A model generated the notes under the pieces. The model was not told where the DNA came from and ran no database searches. It was given only the letters and a program-made list of their open reading frames with translations. A stretch of 64,000 nucleotides of DNA from Corynebacterium urinipleomorphum (GTDB lineage: Bacteria; Actinomycetota; Actinomycetes; Mycobacteriales; Mycobacteriaceae): NCBI RefSeq assembly GCF_900155535.1, contig NZ_LT706961.1, forward strand, positions 1 through 64,000, written 5' to 3'. The translations under genes and the position numbers were made by a program. Positions 55,753 through 64,000 of the stretch are shown piece after piece; position 1 is the stretch's first letter; each line of letters starts with the position of its first letter.

Positions 55753-56310
55753 GCCCTCATATTAGAACCGGAACAAGGCAAGCCGATGGAGCGCACCGCT
55801 CCCAGCACGAAACAGGAATAGGCGATTTGACGTAGTGCATGTGGCCGCATCTCACCATTGTGAACGATCAGCCCAGTTCAGAGTATTTTTGCTCTGCAAA
55901 AAACATGCACATAATGACAGTCCGCCATTGCGATCTGCTGAAAAAACGGACACAGGAATATGATTCGCGTCACAATTTGGCGTTTACCCCTAGCGGGATG
56001 TATGTAAACGTGTCATTATTCTCGGGTAGCAAAAACAAAGAGCTAGTTACCTAGCCACTAACTCCAAGCCACCACGGAGTTAACTTCCGGTAAACGGAAG
56101 ACGGGTCCCGAAGCCACCGGGAACACCGCCCGTTCAACACCGGAAATCATCTGCTTGCTCAAACCCTGATCTAAGCCAGGTTCCCCGCGCTTCAACGCGC
56201 GCTCGTTCCTGTGCCTTATGGACGGGCTTGTTAGTGGTGTGCACGCTTCATGACATTTCACGACATCTAACGCACAACGAACTCGAAGACCTAGAAGGAG
56301 CATGATCACC
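55753..56310 (+). promoter_or_regulatory. Long leader region of whiB1 with four hairpins
   Basis: No gene is credible in these 550 bases. An AT-rich part (55840-56040) looks like promoter DNA. Then follow hairpins: TAACTCC/GGAGTTA (56059-56082, loop AAGCCACCAC), CTTCCG/CGGAAG (56084-56100), nested ACGGG-TCCCG/CGGGA-CCCGT (56101-56133, loop AAGCCAC) and CGCG/CGCG near 56187-56203. The shared loop AAGCCAC is unlikely by chance. It may be a structured RNA regulating whiB1. Confidence 0.5.
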
Positions 56311-56568
56311 ATGGATTGGCGCCACGAAGCAATTTGCCGCGACGAAGACCCCGAACTGTTCTTCCCGGTGGGCAACTCCGGCCCTGCACTCTCCCAGATC
56401 GCACAGGCCAAGCTGGTCTGCCACCGTTGCCCGGTGACCTCCCAGTGCCTGAAGTGGGCTCTGGAGACCGGCCAGGACGCTGGTGTCTGGGGCGGCCTGT
56501 CCGAGGAGGAGCGCCGCGCACTCAAGCGCCGCAACAAGCAGCGCAACCGTCAGCGTATTTCTGCCTAA
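56311..56568 (+). CDS. whiB1: WhiB1-type iron-sulfur transcription factor
   Basis: 85 residues. Four cysteines at 9, 37, 40 and 46 (AICRD, LVCHRCPVTSQC) bind a [4Fe-4S] cluster; GVWGGLSEEERR near residue 60 is the turn that meets the sigma factor region 4, and the basic RRNKQRNRQR tail binds DNA. It is close to mycobacterial WhiB1 and C. glutamicum WhcE. The ATG at 56311 (MDWRH) is preferred over 56302 on similarity. AAGGAG lies upstream. In C. glutamicum whcE is next to sigH and rshA (as here). Confidence 0.95.
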   Translation: MDWRHEAICRDEDPELFFPVGNSGPALSQIAQAKLVCHRCPVTSQCLKWALETGQDAGVWGGLSEEERRALKRRNKQRNRQRISA

Positions 56569-56702
56569 CGCGCCGGAACAGTCCGGAGCTGGCTCGGCCC
56601 TGCCCGGTATAAAGGTGGACCAATTACCGCTACCGGAGCGGGCCCCGATAAAGTGGACTGACAGTTAGATCAGTCCGATATGTTTGGCCCAAGGAGGTCG
56701 TT

Positions 56703-56777
56703 ATGAGCAAGCGTGGTCGTAAGCGCAAGGACCGCCGCAAGAAGAGCGCTAACCGCGGCAAGCGCCCCAACGCATGA
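56703..56777 (+). CDS. Ribosomal protein bL37 (24 residues)
   Basis: MSKRGRKRKDRRKKSANRGK, then RPNA. It matches the tiny actinobacterial ribosomal protein bL37 (MAKRGRKKRDRK-type in mycobacteria, from memory). AAGGAGG lies 5 bases before the ATG and a strong terminator follows. Very basic, as a ribosomal component should be. Confidence 0.85.
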   Translation: MSKRGRKRKDRRKKSANRGKRPNA

Positions 56778-56795
56778 GCGTTGAGAGCATGAGGA

Positions 56796-56840
56796 ACTCC
56801 CCTTCACCAGCACGAATTAGTCTGGTGAAGGGGAGTTTCG
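56796..56840 (+). terminator. Rho-independent terminator after bL37
   Basis: Perfect 15-base stem ACTCCCCTTCACCAG (56796-56810) with CTGGTGAAGGGGAGT (56822-56836) followed by TTTCG. Confidence 0.9.
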
Positions 56841-56888
56841 TATGCCAGCACCCGCTGGTACGAGCCCAGAGCTAGGCGGAAGAGGAAG

Positions 56889-57143
56889 CTACTCGTACCG
56901 GGTGTAGGAGATAGAAATAGACTGCACGATGCGCTGGCGCAGGGCCTCGGGCGCCTGATCTTGGCAGTTGCAGCGGCGAACCATCTGGCGGATCTCCGTC
57001 TCGGACTTGAGCCACGCGAAGCTCTCGGGGCAGGTCTGGATGATCTCGCGGATCTCGGCGACGCGCACCTGCGGGGTGTCTGCGTCGAAGTATTCGCAGA
57101 GTAGCGCGTGCGCGCGTGCTGGCTCGATATTGCAGTCGCCCAT
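56889..57143 (-). CDS. rshA: Anti-sigma factor RshA-like protein with altered zinc motif
   Basis: 84 residues, behind sigH after 12 bases as in other actinobacteria. Cysteines are at 4, 16, 38, 58 and 60. The canonical HxxxCxxC zinc site (H37, C41, C44 in RsrA) is changed: the position four before C38 is isoleucine, and the position three after it is serine (IIQTCPESF). Extra ligands could come from H12 and the C58-N-C60 pair. Redox control of SigH by thiol oxidation would then work differently. Confidence 0.78.
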   Translation of the reverse strand: MGDCNIEPARAHALLCEYFDADTPQVRVAEIREIIQTCPESFAWLKSETEIRQMVRRCNCQDQAPEALRQRIVQSISISYTRYE

Positions 57144-57155
57144 TATTTCTGCTCC

Positions 57156-57719
57156 TTAAAGACCAATGCCTTGTTCATTCGCCACATCCTTCAACAATTC
57201 GCGGAGCTGTTTTCTTCCACGGTGGAGGCGCGACATGACTGTTCCCAGGGGAATGTCCATGACTTCGGCGATTTCTTTATAAGCCAGACCTTCGACGTCG
57301 GCGTAGTAGACGACCATGCGGTAGTCGTCGTTGAGCGAGTTCATCGCTTCGGCGATCTGGGTGTCCGGCAGGTTCTTCAGCGCTTCGACCTCGGCGGATT
57401 GCAGTCCGGTCGAGTCGTGGGAGCTGGTGGTGTACAGCTGCCGGTCGGTGACATCTTCGGCGGAGGTCTCTAGCGGGCGGCGCTGTTTCTTCCGGTACGA
57501 GTTGATGTACGTGTTGGTCATGATCCGGTAGAGCCATGCCTTGAGGTTCGTTCCCTCCTTGAAGGAGTCGAACGCGTTAAAGGCCTTGAGGTAGGTCTCC
57601 TGCACCAGGTCTTCAGCGTCTTGGGGGTTGCGCGTCATGCGCAGCGCGCCGCCGTAGAGCTGGTCCAGCAGCGGCATCGCCTCCTCGGTGAAGCGCTGTT
57701 CAAGGTCATTTCCGGCCAT
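57156..57719 (-). CDS. sigH: RNA polymerase sigma factor SigH (ECF)
   Basis: 187 residues. Region 2 ([45 protein letters not shown]) and region 4 ([20 protein letters not shown] ... [26 protein letters not shown]) are intact. It directs the response to heat and oxidative stress. TAAGAT (57732-57727) lies 7 bases before the ATG at 57719; the upstream ATG at 57728 overlaps that box, so 57719 is the start of a leaderless message. Confidence 0.93.
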   Translation of the reverse strand: MAGNDLEQRFTEEAMPLLDQLYGGALRMTRNPQDAEDLVQETYLKAFNAFDSFKEGTNLKAWLYRIMTNTYINSYRKKQRRPLETSAEDVTDRQLYTTSSHDSTGLQSAEVEALKNLPDTQIAEAMNSLNDDYRMVVYYADVEGLAYKEIAEVMDIPLGTVMSRLHRGRKQLRELLKDVANEQGIGL

Positions 57720-57726
57720 GGGTGCC

Positions 57727-57756
57727 ATCTTAGCGGCCGCGCGGCAGGACTAGGCT
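57727..57756. promoter_or_regulatory. Compact divergent sigH/ybaK promoter region
   Basis: The 44-bp gap holds TAAGAT for sigH (57732-57727, minus) and TAGGCT for ybaK (57751-57756, plus), each 7 bases from its ATG. Confidence 0.5.
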
Positions 57757-57763
57757 TGGCCCT

Positions 57764-58234
57764 ATGGCAGCGAAGACTCATGCGTTGGAAGTAGTGCAGG
57801 AAGCGGGCGTGGAGCACGAGGTCCTCTCCTACACCGCGGGCACGGACCATTTCGGGGAGCACGCGGTTCAGGAGCTGGGACTCGACGCCGCACAGACGCT
57901 GAAGACGCTGGTCATCCACCACGAGCGCGATTATGCGGTGTGCTGCGTCCCGGTCGCCGGGCACTTGTCGCTCAAACACGCGGCGAAGGCGCTCGGCTGG
58001 AAGAACGCGGAGATGGCGGACCCGAAGGCCGCGCAGCGCCTCACCGGGTACATCGTGGGAGGCATCTCGCCGCTGGGAACCAAACAGGCATTGCCCACGC
58101 TTATCGACGCCTCGGTGCGCCCCTCCCCCACCATCACCGTCTCCGCGGGTCAGCGTGGCCTGTCCATCGCAATGTCGCCAGCGGATCTCGCGGAACTATG
58201 CAGTGCAGAGTTCGCGGACATCGCGTCTGAGTAA
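57764..58234 (+). CDS. ybaK: Cys-tRNA(Pro)/Cys-tRNA(Cys) deacylase YbaK
   Basis: 156 residues with the YbaK/ProX fold: KTHALEVVQEAGVEHEVLSY, TLVIHHERDYAVCCVPV, GYIVGGISPLGTKQ and the GQRGLSIAMSPADLAEL end. It removes wrongly loaded amino acid from tRNA-Pro. It has a leaderless-type box 7 bases before the ATG. It ends next to the convergent SRAP gene. Confidence 0.92.
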   Translation: MAAKTHALEVVQEAGVEHEVLSYTAGTDHFGEHAVQELGLDAAQTLKTLVIHHERDYAVCCVPVAGHLSLKHAAKALGWKNAEMADPKAAQRLTGYIVGGISPLGTKQALPTLIDASVRPSPTITVSAGQRGLSIAMSPADLAELCSAEFADIASE

Positions 58235-58936
58235 TCAGCCAACCGGTGTCGTGCTCATCGAGCCGTCGCCGATGAGTTCGGCGTACTCGTTGCGTATATT
58301 GCCCACTTCTTGAGCGGCGGGGCGCCACTGCAGCTGGTCGGCGACGCGGGAGGGGTGCACGAGCTCGAGGGCTTCCTCCGGCGTGCCGTGGACCCACTGC
58401 TCGATCTCATCTTCGCGGAGGAACAACGGAAGGCGGTGGTGCAACCACGCCATGTTCTCGGCGGCGTCGGTGGTCACCATCGTGGTGGAAAGTTTGTCCA
58501 GACCGGTCTCCCACAGCGCCGCGGCGTACAGCATTCCGTGTTCCGGGCGCACGAAATACGGCTGCTTCTCTTTCTTCCCCGACGCGGTGGACTCGCCCTG
58601 CTTCCACTCGTAATACCCGTCTAGCACCATCAGGCCGCGGCGGTCCTTGAAGGCGGAGCGGAACGAGGGCTTCTCGGCCACCGTCTCGCCGCGAGCATTG
58701 AATAGGGGCGGGCCGGTCTCGTCTTTCTTCCAGGTGGGGAGGAGACCCCACCTAGCGGCGTCGATAAGCGCTCGCTCGCCGTTGACTCTAATGAGCGGGA
58801 CTTGCTGCGTGGGCCCGATGTTGTAGCGCGGCGGCGGGGTGCCGTCGGGGGCGTGGACCTCCGTGATGCCTGGCAATGAGCCGACAGCGTCGATGAGGTC
58901 ATCGCCGGTGGTGAAGAGAACGAATCGTCCACACAT
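58235..58936 (-). CDS. SRAP/HMCES-family protein (YedK)
   Basis: 233 residues. The catalytic cysteine is residue 2 (MCGRF), which bonds to abasic sites in single-stranded DNA. Conserved N in [11 protein letters not shown] in DGYYEWK and H in HHRLPLFL complete the site. It protects abasic sites during replication. CATAAT lies 8 bases before the ATG, and GGGAAGG could also be a ribosome binding site. It converges with ybaK. Confidence 0.93.
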   Translation of the reverse strand: MCGRFVLFTTGDDLIDAVGSLPGITEVHAPDGTPPPRYNIGPTQQVPLIRVNGERALIDAARWGLLPTWKKDETGPPLFNARGETVAEKPSFRSAFKDRRGLMVLDGYYEWKQGESTASGKKEKQPYFVRPEHGMLYAAALWETGLDKLSTTMVTTDAAENMAWLHHRLPLFLREDEIEQWVHGTPEEALELVHPSRVADQLQWRPAAQEVGNIRNEYAELIGDGSMSTTPVG

Positions 58937-58966
58937 GCCTTCCCATTATGCCCGCGGACGGCTGGG

Positions 58967-58972
58967 TAGGAT
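58967..58972 (+). promoter_or_regulatory. -10 box of aroA
   Basis: TAGGAT, 7 bases, then ATG at 58980. The in-frame ATG at 58971 overlaps it and is rejected. Confidence 0.5.
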
Positions 58973-58979
58973 GGCCCGC

Positions 58980-60251
58980 ATGACGCAATTGTGGCCAGCG
59001 CCGTTTCATCCTGAGCCGTTCACCAGCACCGTGGTGGTGCCCGGCTCGAAATCGATCACGAACCGGGCGTATGTGCTCGCTGCTCTCGCGAGCGAACCGA
59101 GCACTCTCGTCGGCGCGCTGCGCTCCCGCGATACCGACCTCATGCAGGGCGCACTTGAGGCGATGGGTGTCCAGTTCACCGCCGACGGCGACCGCCTCAC
59201 TGCGACCCCGGGGACGCTGACCGGCGCCACGATCGACTGCGGTCTGGCGGGTACCGTCATGCGTTTCGTTCCCGCTGTCGCCGCATTCGCGGACGGCTCG
59301 GTGCATGTCGACGGCGACGAACAAGCCCGCGTGCGTCCCGTGGACACGGTGCTGGACGCGCTGCGCGATGCTGGCGTGGACATCGAGGGCGACTCGCTGC
59401 CGTTCACTGTCCTCGGCACAGGCGTGGCGGAGGGCGGCCGGATTGAAATGGATGCTTCGAAGAGCTCCCAATTCGTCTCCGCGTTGCTGCTGGCGGGTGC
59501 GCGTTTCAAGGACGGTCTGCACATCGTCCATACCGGAGAGCGTGTGCCATCCGCGCCCCACATCGAAATGACTGTGGATATGGTGCGCGCCGCAGGCGTG
59601 AAGGTCGATTCCGGTACCAATGAATGGACCGTGCACCCGGGCCCCATCGCGGGCGGCACGTGGGTGATTGAGCCGGACCTGTCCAATGCCACACCCTTCC
59701 TCGCGGCCGCAGCCGCGACGGGTGGAACGGTGAGCATCCCCCACTGGCCGCGGAAGACGACGCAGGCCGGCGACGTCATCCGGGAGATCCTCGAAAACAT
59801 GGGTTGTAAGGTGCGCTTTGAAGGCGACGAGGATGACAGCACCCTCATCGTGACCGGCCCGGCGCCAGGCGAGCTGAAAGGCATCGAGCTGGACATGGGC
59901 GATATCGGGGAGCTCACCCCCACTGTCGCGGCGCTGGCCACGCAGGCGTCCACACCGAGCGAACTGACCGGCATCGCGCACCTGCGCGGGCACGAGACCG
60001 ACCGGCTGGCCGCGCTCACCGCGGAGATCACAGGGCTCGGCGGCCAATGCGAGGAGCGTGCGGACGGCCTCCGCATCACCCCCGCTCCCCTGCACCGCGG
60101 CACCTGGCACTCCTACGCCGACCACCGCATGGCCACGGCCGGCGCGATCATCGGTCTGACCACGGAGGGCGTGGAGGTCGAGGACATCGGTACCACAGCG
60201 AAGACCCTGCCTGGCTTCGACGCAATGTGGACGGACATGCTGCATGGCTAG
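58980..60251 (+). CDS. aroA: 3-phosphoshikimate 1-carboxyvinyltransferase (EPSP synthase)
   Basis: 423 residues. Shikimate pathway enzyme joining phosphoenolpyruvate to shikimate 3-phosphate. Motifs: [13 protein letters not shown] near residue 20, [10 protein letters not shown] near residue 87, [29 protein letters not shown] and HESDRL-like [11 protein letters not shown] with [12 protein letters not shown] at the C terminus. Start at 58980 is set by the -10 box. It overlaps rsgA by 8 bases, so both are cotranscribed. Confidence 0.96.
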   Translation: MTQLWPAPFHPEPFTSTVVVPGSKSITNRAYVLAALASEPSTLVGALRSRDTDLMQGALEAMGVQFTADGDRLTATPGTLTGATIDCGLAGTVMRFVPAVAAFADGSVHVDGDEQARVRPVDTVLDALRDAGVDIEGDSLPFTVLGTGVAEGGRIEMDASKSSQFVSALLLAGARFKDGLHIVHTGERVPSAPHIEMTVDMVRAAGVKVDSGTNEWTVHPGPIAGGTWVIEPDLSNATPFLAAAAATGGTVSIPHWPRKTTQAGDVIREILENMGCKVRFEGDEDDSTLIVTGPAPGELKGIELDMGDIGELTPTVAALATQASTPSELTGIAHLRGHETDRLAALTAEITGLGGQCEERADGLRITPAPLHRGTWHSYADHRMATAGAIIGLTTEGVEVEDIGTTAKTLPGFDAMWTDMLHG

Positions 60252-61257
60252 GCGCGGCGGACGGGACTTCTCCAGCTACGACGAATCGGATGTGAAGGTC
60301 CGGCCGGGCAAGGGTTCGCGCCCGCGGTCAAAGGACCGCCCGAAGCACGAGGATGCGGTGGTGGGCTTGGTGATCACCAAAGACCGCGGCCGCTGGGGCG
60401 TGGTGCTGGAAGACGGCACGCGTGTAGTGTGCATGCGCGCCCGCGAGCTGGGCCGCACCTCTATCGAGGTCGGTGACCGCGTCGGGGTGGTAGGCGACAC
60501 AAGCGGGGTCAAGGACACGCTGGCGCGCATCGTCAAACGCGAAGAGCGCACCTCGGAGCTGCGCCGCACAGCCGACGACACCGACCCGTACGAGCGCATC
60601 GTGGTGGCCAACGCGGAGATCCTCCTCATCGTCTGCGCTGTGGCCGATCCCCCGCCGCGCACCGGGTTCGTGGAGCGAGCGCTGGTCGCCGCATTCGTCG
60701 GCGGTGTCACCCCCGTGGTGTGCCTGACCAAGTCGGATCTGGCGGACCCGGGCGAATTCGAAAAGGAGCTCGCGGATTTGGACGTGGAGGTCCTGCGCAC
60801 TGGCATCGACGACGACGTGGCGGCGCTGCTCGAGCGTATCGAGGGCCGCCTTTCCGCCGTCATCGGCCACTCCGGCGTGGGCAAATCCACGTTGGTCAAC
60901 CGGATCGTGCCTGACGCCAACCGCGAGACCGGGGAGGTCTCCGGTGTGGGCAAGGGCCGCCACACCTCCACCCAGTCGGTGGCGCTGGAGCTGCCCGGCG
61001 GCGGTTGGATCATCGACACCCCCGGCATCCGCTCCTTCGGCCTGGCTCACGTATCGCCCGAAGAAGTGATCGCCCCGTTCCCGGATCTGGCTGAGGCGAC
61101 GGAGCGTTGCCCGCGCGGCTGCACGCACGCCGGTCCGCCGGCGGACCCGGAGTGCGCGTGGGACGAATTCGACCCCGACTCCGTCATCGGACGGCGCGTT
61201 CAGGCTGTGCGGCGCCTGCTGGTGGCGCTGCGGATCAACGAGACGACGTACGACTAG
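60244..61257 (+). CDS. rsgA: Ribosome small-subunit-dependent GTPase RsgA
   Basis: 337 residues. A circularly permuted GTPase: OB-like N-terminal domain, then the G4 motif TKSD, G1 [10 protein letters not shown] and G3 DTPGIRSF, with a zinc-type end [18 protein letters not shown]. It helps mature the 30S subunit. Its ATG lies inside the end of aroA. Confidence 0.94.
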   Translation: MARRGGRDFSSYDESDVKVRPGKGSRPRSKDRPKHEDAVVGLVITKDRGRWGVVLEDGTRVVCMRARELGRTSIEVGDRVGVVGDTSGVKDTLARIVKREERTSELRRTADDTDPYERIVVANAEILLIVCAVADPPPRTGFVERALVAAFVGGVTPVVCLTKSDLADPGEFEKELADLDVEVLRTGIDDDVAALLERIEGRLSAVIGHSGVGKSTLVNRIVPDANRETGEVSGVGKGRHTSTQSVALELPGGGWIIDTPGIRSFGLAHVSPEEVIAPFPDLAEATERCPRGCTHAGPPADPECAWDEFDPDSVIGRRVQAVRRLLVALRINETTYD

Positions 61258-61282
61258 TCGCGGCTAGGCCGCCTCACAGCGC

Positions 61283-61777
61283 TTACAGCAGTTCGACGAG
61301 GAAGGGCAGCTCAGTCGGGTCGTAGAAGGCCAGGTAATTGTCCTGGGCATCGCCCACGGCGAGTTCGGCGTCTTGGTCGCCGAGATCAGCGGCGTCGATA
61401 AGCTCGGTCGCGCGCTTGGTTGCTTCCTCCGCGTCGGCGATGTCCACGTGGATCGCGGCGACGTCCTCGAGGGTGACGGGGACGGACAGCTTCACCACGG
61501 ACTCTCCCATGTCGGGCTGAGGCACGGCATCCACGTCGGCGGAAATGACCACGCGGCGGTGCGGGAAGTCCGTCTCGTCACCAATGGCCAACAGGCGCAG
61601 GGAGGCGAGCGCGGCGTCATCGAATGCGACGGCCTCAATCTCCTCTTCGTCGCCTGAAGTGAAGAACTCCGTCAGCGCCGGCGTGGCGGCGAAGCCCCAC
61701 CCGCTGCGGGCGTGGACGGTGCCCTCCGCGTCGAGCTCCTTGAGCATGGCGAAGGTGGCGGGAATGTAGACGCGCAC
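61283..61777 (-). CDS. DUF6912-type protein
   Basis: 164 residues, soluble and acidic. The N-terminal MRVYIPATFAMLKELDAEG and the C-terminal DPTELPFLVELL are the marks of a conserved actinobacterial family with no known function (DUF6912, from memory). Its start overlaps the stop of the HAD gene by one base, so they are coupled. Confidence 0.75.
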   Translation of the reverse strand: MRVYIPATFAMLKELDAEGTVHARSGWGFAATPALTEFFTSGDEEEIEAVAFDDAALASLRLLAIGDETDFPHRRVVISADVDAVPQPDMGESVVKLSVPVTLEDVAAIHVDIADAEEATKRATELIDAADLGDQDAELAVGDAQDNYLAFYDPTELPFLVELL

Positions 61778-62187
61778 TAGAACTCGCCCTCAATGCCGTA
61801 GAGCGACTGGATTTCCACAACCGTGCGGTCGAATGCGGTGTGCAGGATGCCGATCAATCCGGCTTCAACTGCGCCGCGGACGTTCAAAATGTCGTCGTCG
61901 ATCATCGTGCACTCCTCCAGCGGCAAACCGATCGCGTCGGCTGCGGCCTGGAACGCAGCCTTCTCCGGCTTTTCCACCCCGACCTCGCCGGAGAGCACCA
62001 CAGCGTCGACGTGGCCGCGGAACTCCCACTCGCGGATGGAGTCCGCTTCCGGGCCGCCCGGGTCATTGGACAAAATAGCTGTGCTGATCTCGTTGTCCTT
62101 CAGCGCGGCAAGCAGCGCCTGCCAGCGTTTCACGTCCTCGCCGTCCACGTCGAGCACTCCGGCGTAGTCCACAATCAAACCCTGCAT
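61777..62187 (-). CDS. HAD-family hydrolase-like protein
   Basis: 136 residues. N-terminal VDYAGVLD has the nucleophile Asp in the DxxxVxD-like motif but the +2 Asp is changed to Ala (DYAG). LSNDPGG is motif II, EKPEKAAF motif III and IDDDILNVRGA motif IV. The short length lacks the usual cap. The +2 change means phosphatase activity is doubtful. ATG at 62187 is preferred to the TTG before it. Confidence 0.75.
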   Translation of the reverse strand: MQGLIVDYAGVLDVDGEDVKRWQALLAALKDNEISTAILSNDPGGPEADSIREWEFRGHVDAVVLSGEVGVEKPEKAAFQAAADAIGLPLEECTMIDDDILNVRGAVEAGLIGILHTAFDRTVVEIQSLYGIEGEF

Positions 62188-62406
62188 CAACGTCCCCGTT
62201 TCCTGGTGTCGTAGTGTCCTAATGACTCAAATGGCTTCGCTGCCGCCCCGCATTGTCTACTTCAGTAGACCTTGAGCGGCTGATCTTCCCGGACAACCCG
62301 CCCGGATCCTGGCACAATACTACCTAGCCCACGCCGCGTCCGCCCCCGGGGTGAAGCGCCGAGAACCACCTCTCGGCCGCATTCTTCACACGGAGGTTTT
62401 GAAGCA
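62188..62406. other. Intergenic region upstream of the Rv3235-like gene
   Basis: About 220 bases with no gene. It should hold the promoters of the HAD gene and the Rv3235-like gene. The stretch TGGCACAATACT (62311-62322) resembles an extended -10 region but is not certain. Confidence 0.3.
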
Positions 62407-62784
62407 ATGTACTACCCCGTTCCTGGCCACACGCACATGAAAGTGCTCCTCCCCGCGCCAGCTTCGCACCCTTCGCCGCCTCTACGCAGGCCCGCTATTT
62501 CCCTGCGCGAGTCCCCGTCGTTCTCCCCGCTGATCCGGGTGGCGCTGGACGCCGCATTCGGCATCCGGGACATCCGCGCACTGCAGAAACGGACCTTCGC
62601 GCCTATGGTGCGCACCTATGTGAGGGCGCGGCGGATCGGCGGGCTGCCACCCGGTCACGTGCGCGTGGACACCAGCCGGCGACGCGGCCACGAGTTCTTC
62701 GGCACAGCTGTGTCCGAAGGCACGCGCTACGCCTGGGTGGCGCGCGTCAAAGCGGACCGGCTCGAGTCCTTCCGGGTGCTCTAG
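62407..62784 (+). CDS. Rv3235-like protein
   Basis: 125 residues, basic. A proline-rich start, then the core VALDAAFGIRDIRALQKRTFAPMVRTYVRAR and DTSRRRGHEFFGTAVSEGTRYAWVARV, the pattern of the actinobacterial Rv3235 family found next to secA. No known function. GGAGG lies 11 bases before the ATG. It converges on secA with 12 bases between stops. Confidence 0.75.
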   Translation: MYYPVPGHTHMKVLLPAPASHPSPPLRRPAISLRESPSFSPLIRVALDAAFGIRDIRALQKRTFAPMVRTYVRARRIGGLPPGHVRVDTSRRRGHEFFGTAVSEGTRYAWVARVKADRLESFRVL

Positions 62785-62796
62785 GCCAGGTTCGGC

Positions 62797-63999
62797 CTAG
62801 GCCTGCTCGATCGGCTGCTGCTCCTGCTGCTCGAACTGCTTACGCAGCATGAACAGCTGACGGACGGTCTCTTCTTTCACGCCGTCGTTCATGGCGTTGA
62901 ACATGTCGCCGCCCTCCTTCTGGTACTCCACCAGAGGATCCCGCTGCGCCATCGCGCGGAGGCCGATGCCTTCCTTGAGGTAGTCCATCTCGTAGAGGTG
63001 CTCGCGCCACTTGGTGTCGATGATCGGCAGAATCACCATGCGCTCCACATTGCGCATTTGGTCTTCACCGCCGATGGAAATCACCTTGTCCTCGAGCTCG
63101 TCGTAGGACTTGTGGGCGTCATCGAGCACAGCCTGACGCAGCTGCGCAGAGGTGAGCTCACCCGGGGAACCGTACTCAGCGCCGTCGATAAGCTCCTGCG
63201 GAGTGACATTCGGGCCGTAGAGGGAGTCGAGCGCATTCCACAGCTCGTCCAGATCCCAGTCCTCGACGTAGCCGTCGTACGTGGCGCCGTCGACGTAGGC
63301 GCCGACGGTGTCATCGATCATGCTGCGGATCTGGTCCTTGATGTCCTTGGCCTGCAGGATTTCCAGGCGCTCGCGGTAGACGACCTTGCGCTGCTCGTTG
63401 AGCACCTCGTCGTACTTGAGCACGTTCTTGCGTGTCTCGAAGTTCTGGTTCTCCACCTGGGACTGCGCGCCCTTGATGGAGCGGGAGACCATGCCAGCCT
63501 CGATCGGGACGTCATCGGGGACGTTGAGGCGGTTCATCATGTTCTCCATGGACGCGCCCACGAAGCGCACCATGAGGTCGTCGCGCATGGAGAGGTAGAA
63601 GCGGGTCTCACCCGGGTCACCCTGACGGCCGGAACGGCCGCGGAGCTGGTTGTCGATGCGGCGGGACTCGTGGCGCTCAGTGCCGATGACGTAGAGGCCG
63701 CCGGCCTCGCGCACTTCGTCGCCGAGCTGCTTGGAGCGCTCCTTGGCCTTGGGCAGCTGCTCGTCCCATGCTTCCTGGTACGCCTCTTCGTCCTCGAACG
63801 GATCCAGGCCCTGCTCCTTGAGCTTGGCGTCCAGCAGGACCTCGGGGTTACCGCCCAGCACGATGTCGGTACCGCGGCCGGCCATGTTGGTGGACACGGT
63901 GACGTTGCCCGGCAGTCCCGCCTCGGCGATGATGCGGCCCTCTTCCTCGTGCTGCTTCGCGTTGAGCACATTGTGCTTAACGCCCTTGCGCGCAAGCAG
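62797..63999 (-). CDS. secA: Preprotein translocase ATPase SecA, C-terminal part
   Basis: About 400 residues of SecA; the gene runs off the right edge, and the frame continues through 63999 ([21 protein letters not shown] is helicase motif region). Visible: [15 protein letters not shown] (as [14 protein letters not shown]), [18 protein letters not shown] and the helical wing and scaffold. The usual zinc-binding cysteine tail is absent and the protein ends in QEQQPIEQA. It drives export through SecYEG. Confidence 0.94.
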   Translation of the reverse strand: MLARKGVKHNVLNAKQHEEEGRIIAEAGLPGNVTVSTNMAGRGTDIVLGGNPEVLLDAKLKEQGLDPFEDEEAYQEAWDEQLPKAKERSKQLGDEVREAGGLYVIGTERHESRRIDNQLRGRSGRQGDPGETRFYLSMRDDLMVRFVGASMENMMNRLNVPDDVPIEAGMVSRSIKGAQSQVENQNFETRKNVLKYDEVLNEQRKVVYRERLEILQAKDIKDQIRSMIDDTVGAYVDGATYDGYVEDWDLDELWNALDSLYGPNVTPQELIDGAEYGSPGELTSAQLRQAVLDDAHKSYDELEDKVISIGGEDQMRNVERMVILPIIDTKWREHLYEMDYLKEGIGLRAMAQRDPLVEYQKEGGDMFNAMNDGVKEETVRQLFMLRKQFEQQEQQPIEQA

Positions 64000-64000
64000 C

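Noticed and set aside
58899..60245. 448-codon frame opposite aroA
   Set aside because: Shadow of aroA, whose motifs are intact.

Overview
The window looks like a chromosomal segment of a Corynebacterium. It is GC-rich, has actinobacterial gene families throughout (WhiB, AdnAB, bL37, DUF3107, DUF3152, PPA1309) and its gene order matches, from memory, blocks of Corynebacterium glutamicum and the Mycobacterium tuberculosis Rv3193c-Rv3240c region. No sequence search was run, so family names rest on motifs and recalled synteny.

Layout. 1-401: leader and promoter of a ribosomal RNA operon transcribed leftwards; the 16S gene should start just outside the window. 402-7250: siderophore-type lipoprotein, tmRNA, an SDR enzyme, smpB, ftsX, ftsE, an acyl-CoA synthetase and prfB. 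7322-21149: thiamine genes (TPP riboswitch, thiC, thiE, thiO, thiS, thiG, thiF) interleaved with two inositol-phosphatase family genes including hisN, a secreted trypsin-like protease, a DUF222/HNH nuclease gene with three palindromic repeats, a CDF-type transporter, an ectoine synthase homologue without ectA/ectB, and a BCCT osmolyte transporter. 21212-26789: aminotransferase, an IS with 64-bp inverted repeats, a luciferase-like oxidoreductase whose stop codon lies in the IS, chrA, and a small unknown gene.

26.8-32.5 kb is an AT-richer accessory island. It lies between an IS6-family element without target duplication and an initiator tRNA gene. It holds a truncated gene, an AbiF/Abi_2-like HEPN protein preceded by a strong promoter and a nested-hairpin RNA, a relic of a methyltransferase, a serine recombinase, an HNH nuclease, a pentapeptide-repeat protein beside a secreted protein, several unknown genes and an XRE-type repressor fragment running into the tRNA.

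32.6-64.0 kb is core: UPF0182 membrane protein, PPA1309, lipoprotein, Lon-like PDZ protease, DUF2342 and YgjP-type metallopeptidases, then a leftward operon of about 11.5 kb (DUF3107, DUF3152, TIGR02569, adnA, adnB, potassium channel, uvrD2) for double-strand-break processing. Then come a DEAD-box helicase, a membrane-anchored propeller-like protein, whiB1 with a hairpin-rich leader, bL37, sigH-rshA, ybaK, an SRAP protein, aroA-rsgA, a DUF6912-type gene, a HAD gene, an Rv3235-like gene and the 3' part of secA.

Two whole-window observations stand out. The 11-mer GCTTATCGACG (core CTTATCGACG) occurs 17 times on both strands and in several reading frames, only in core DNA. At least a dozen genes have a TANNNT box 6-8 bases before the start codon, the pattern of leaderless transcripts.
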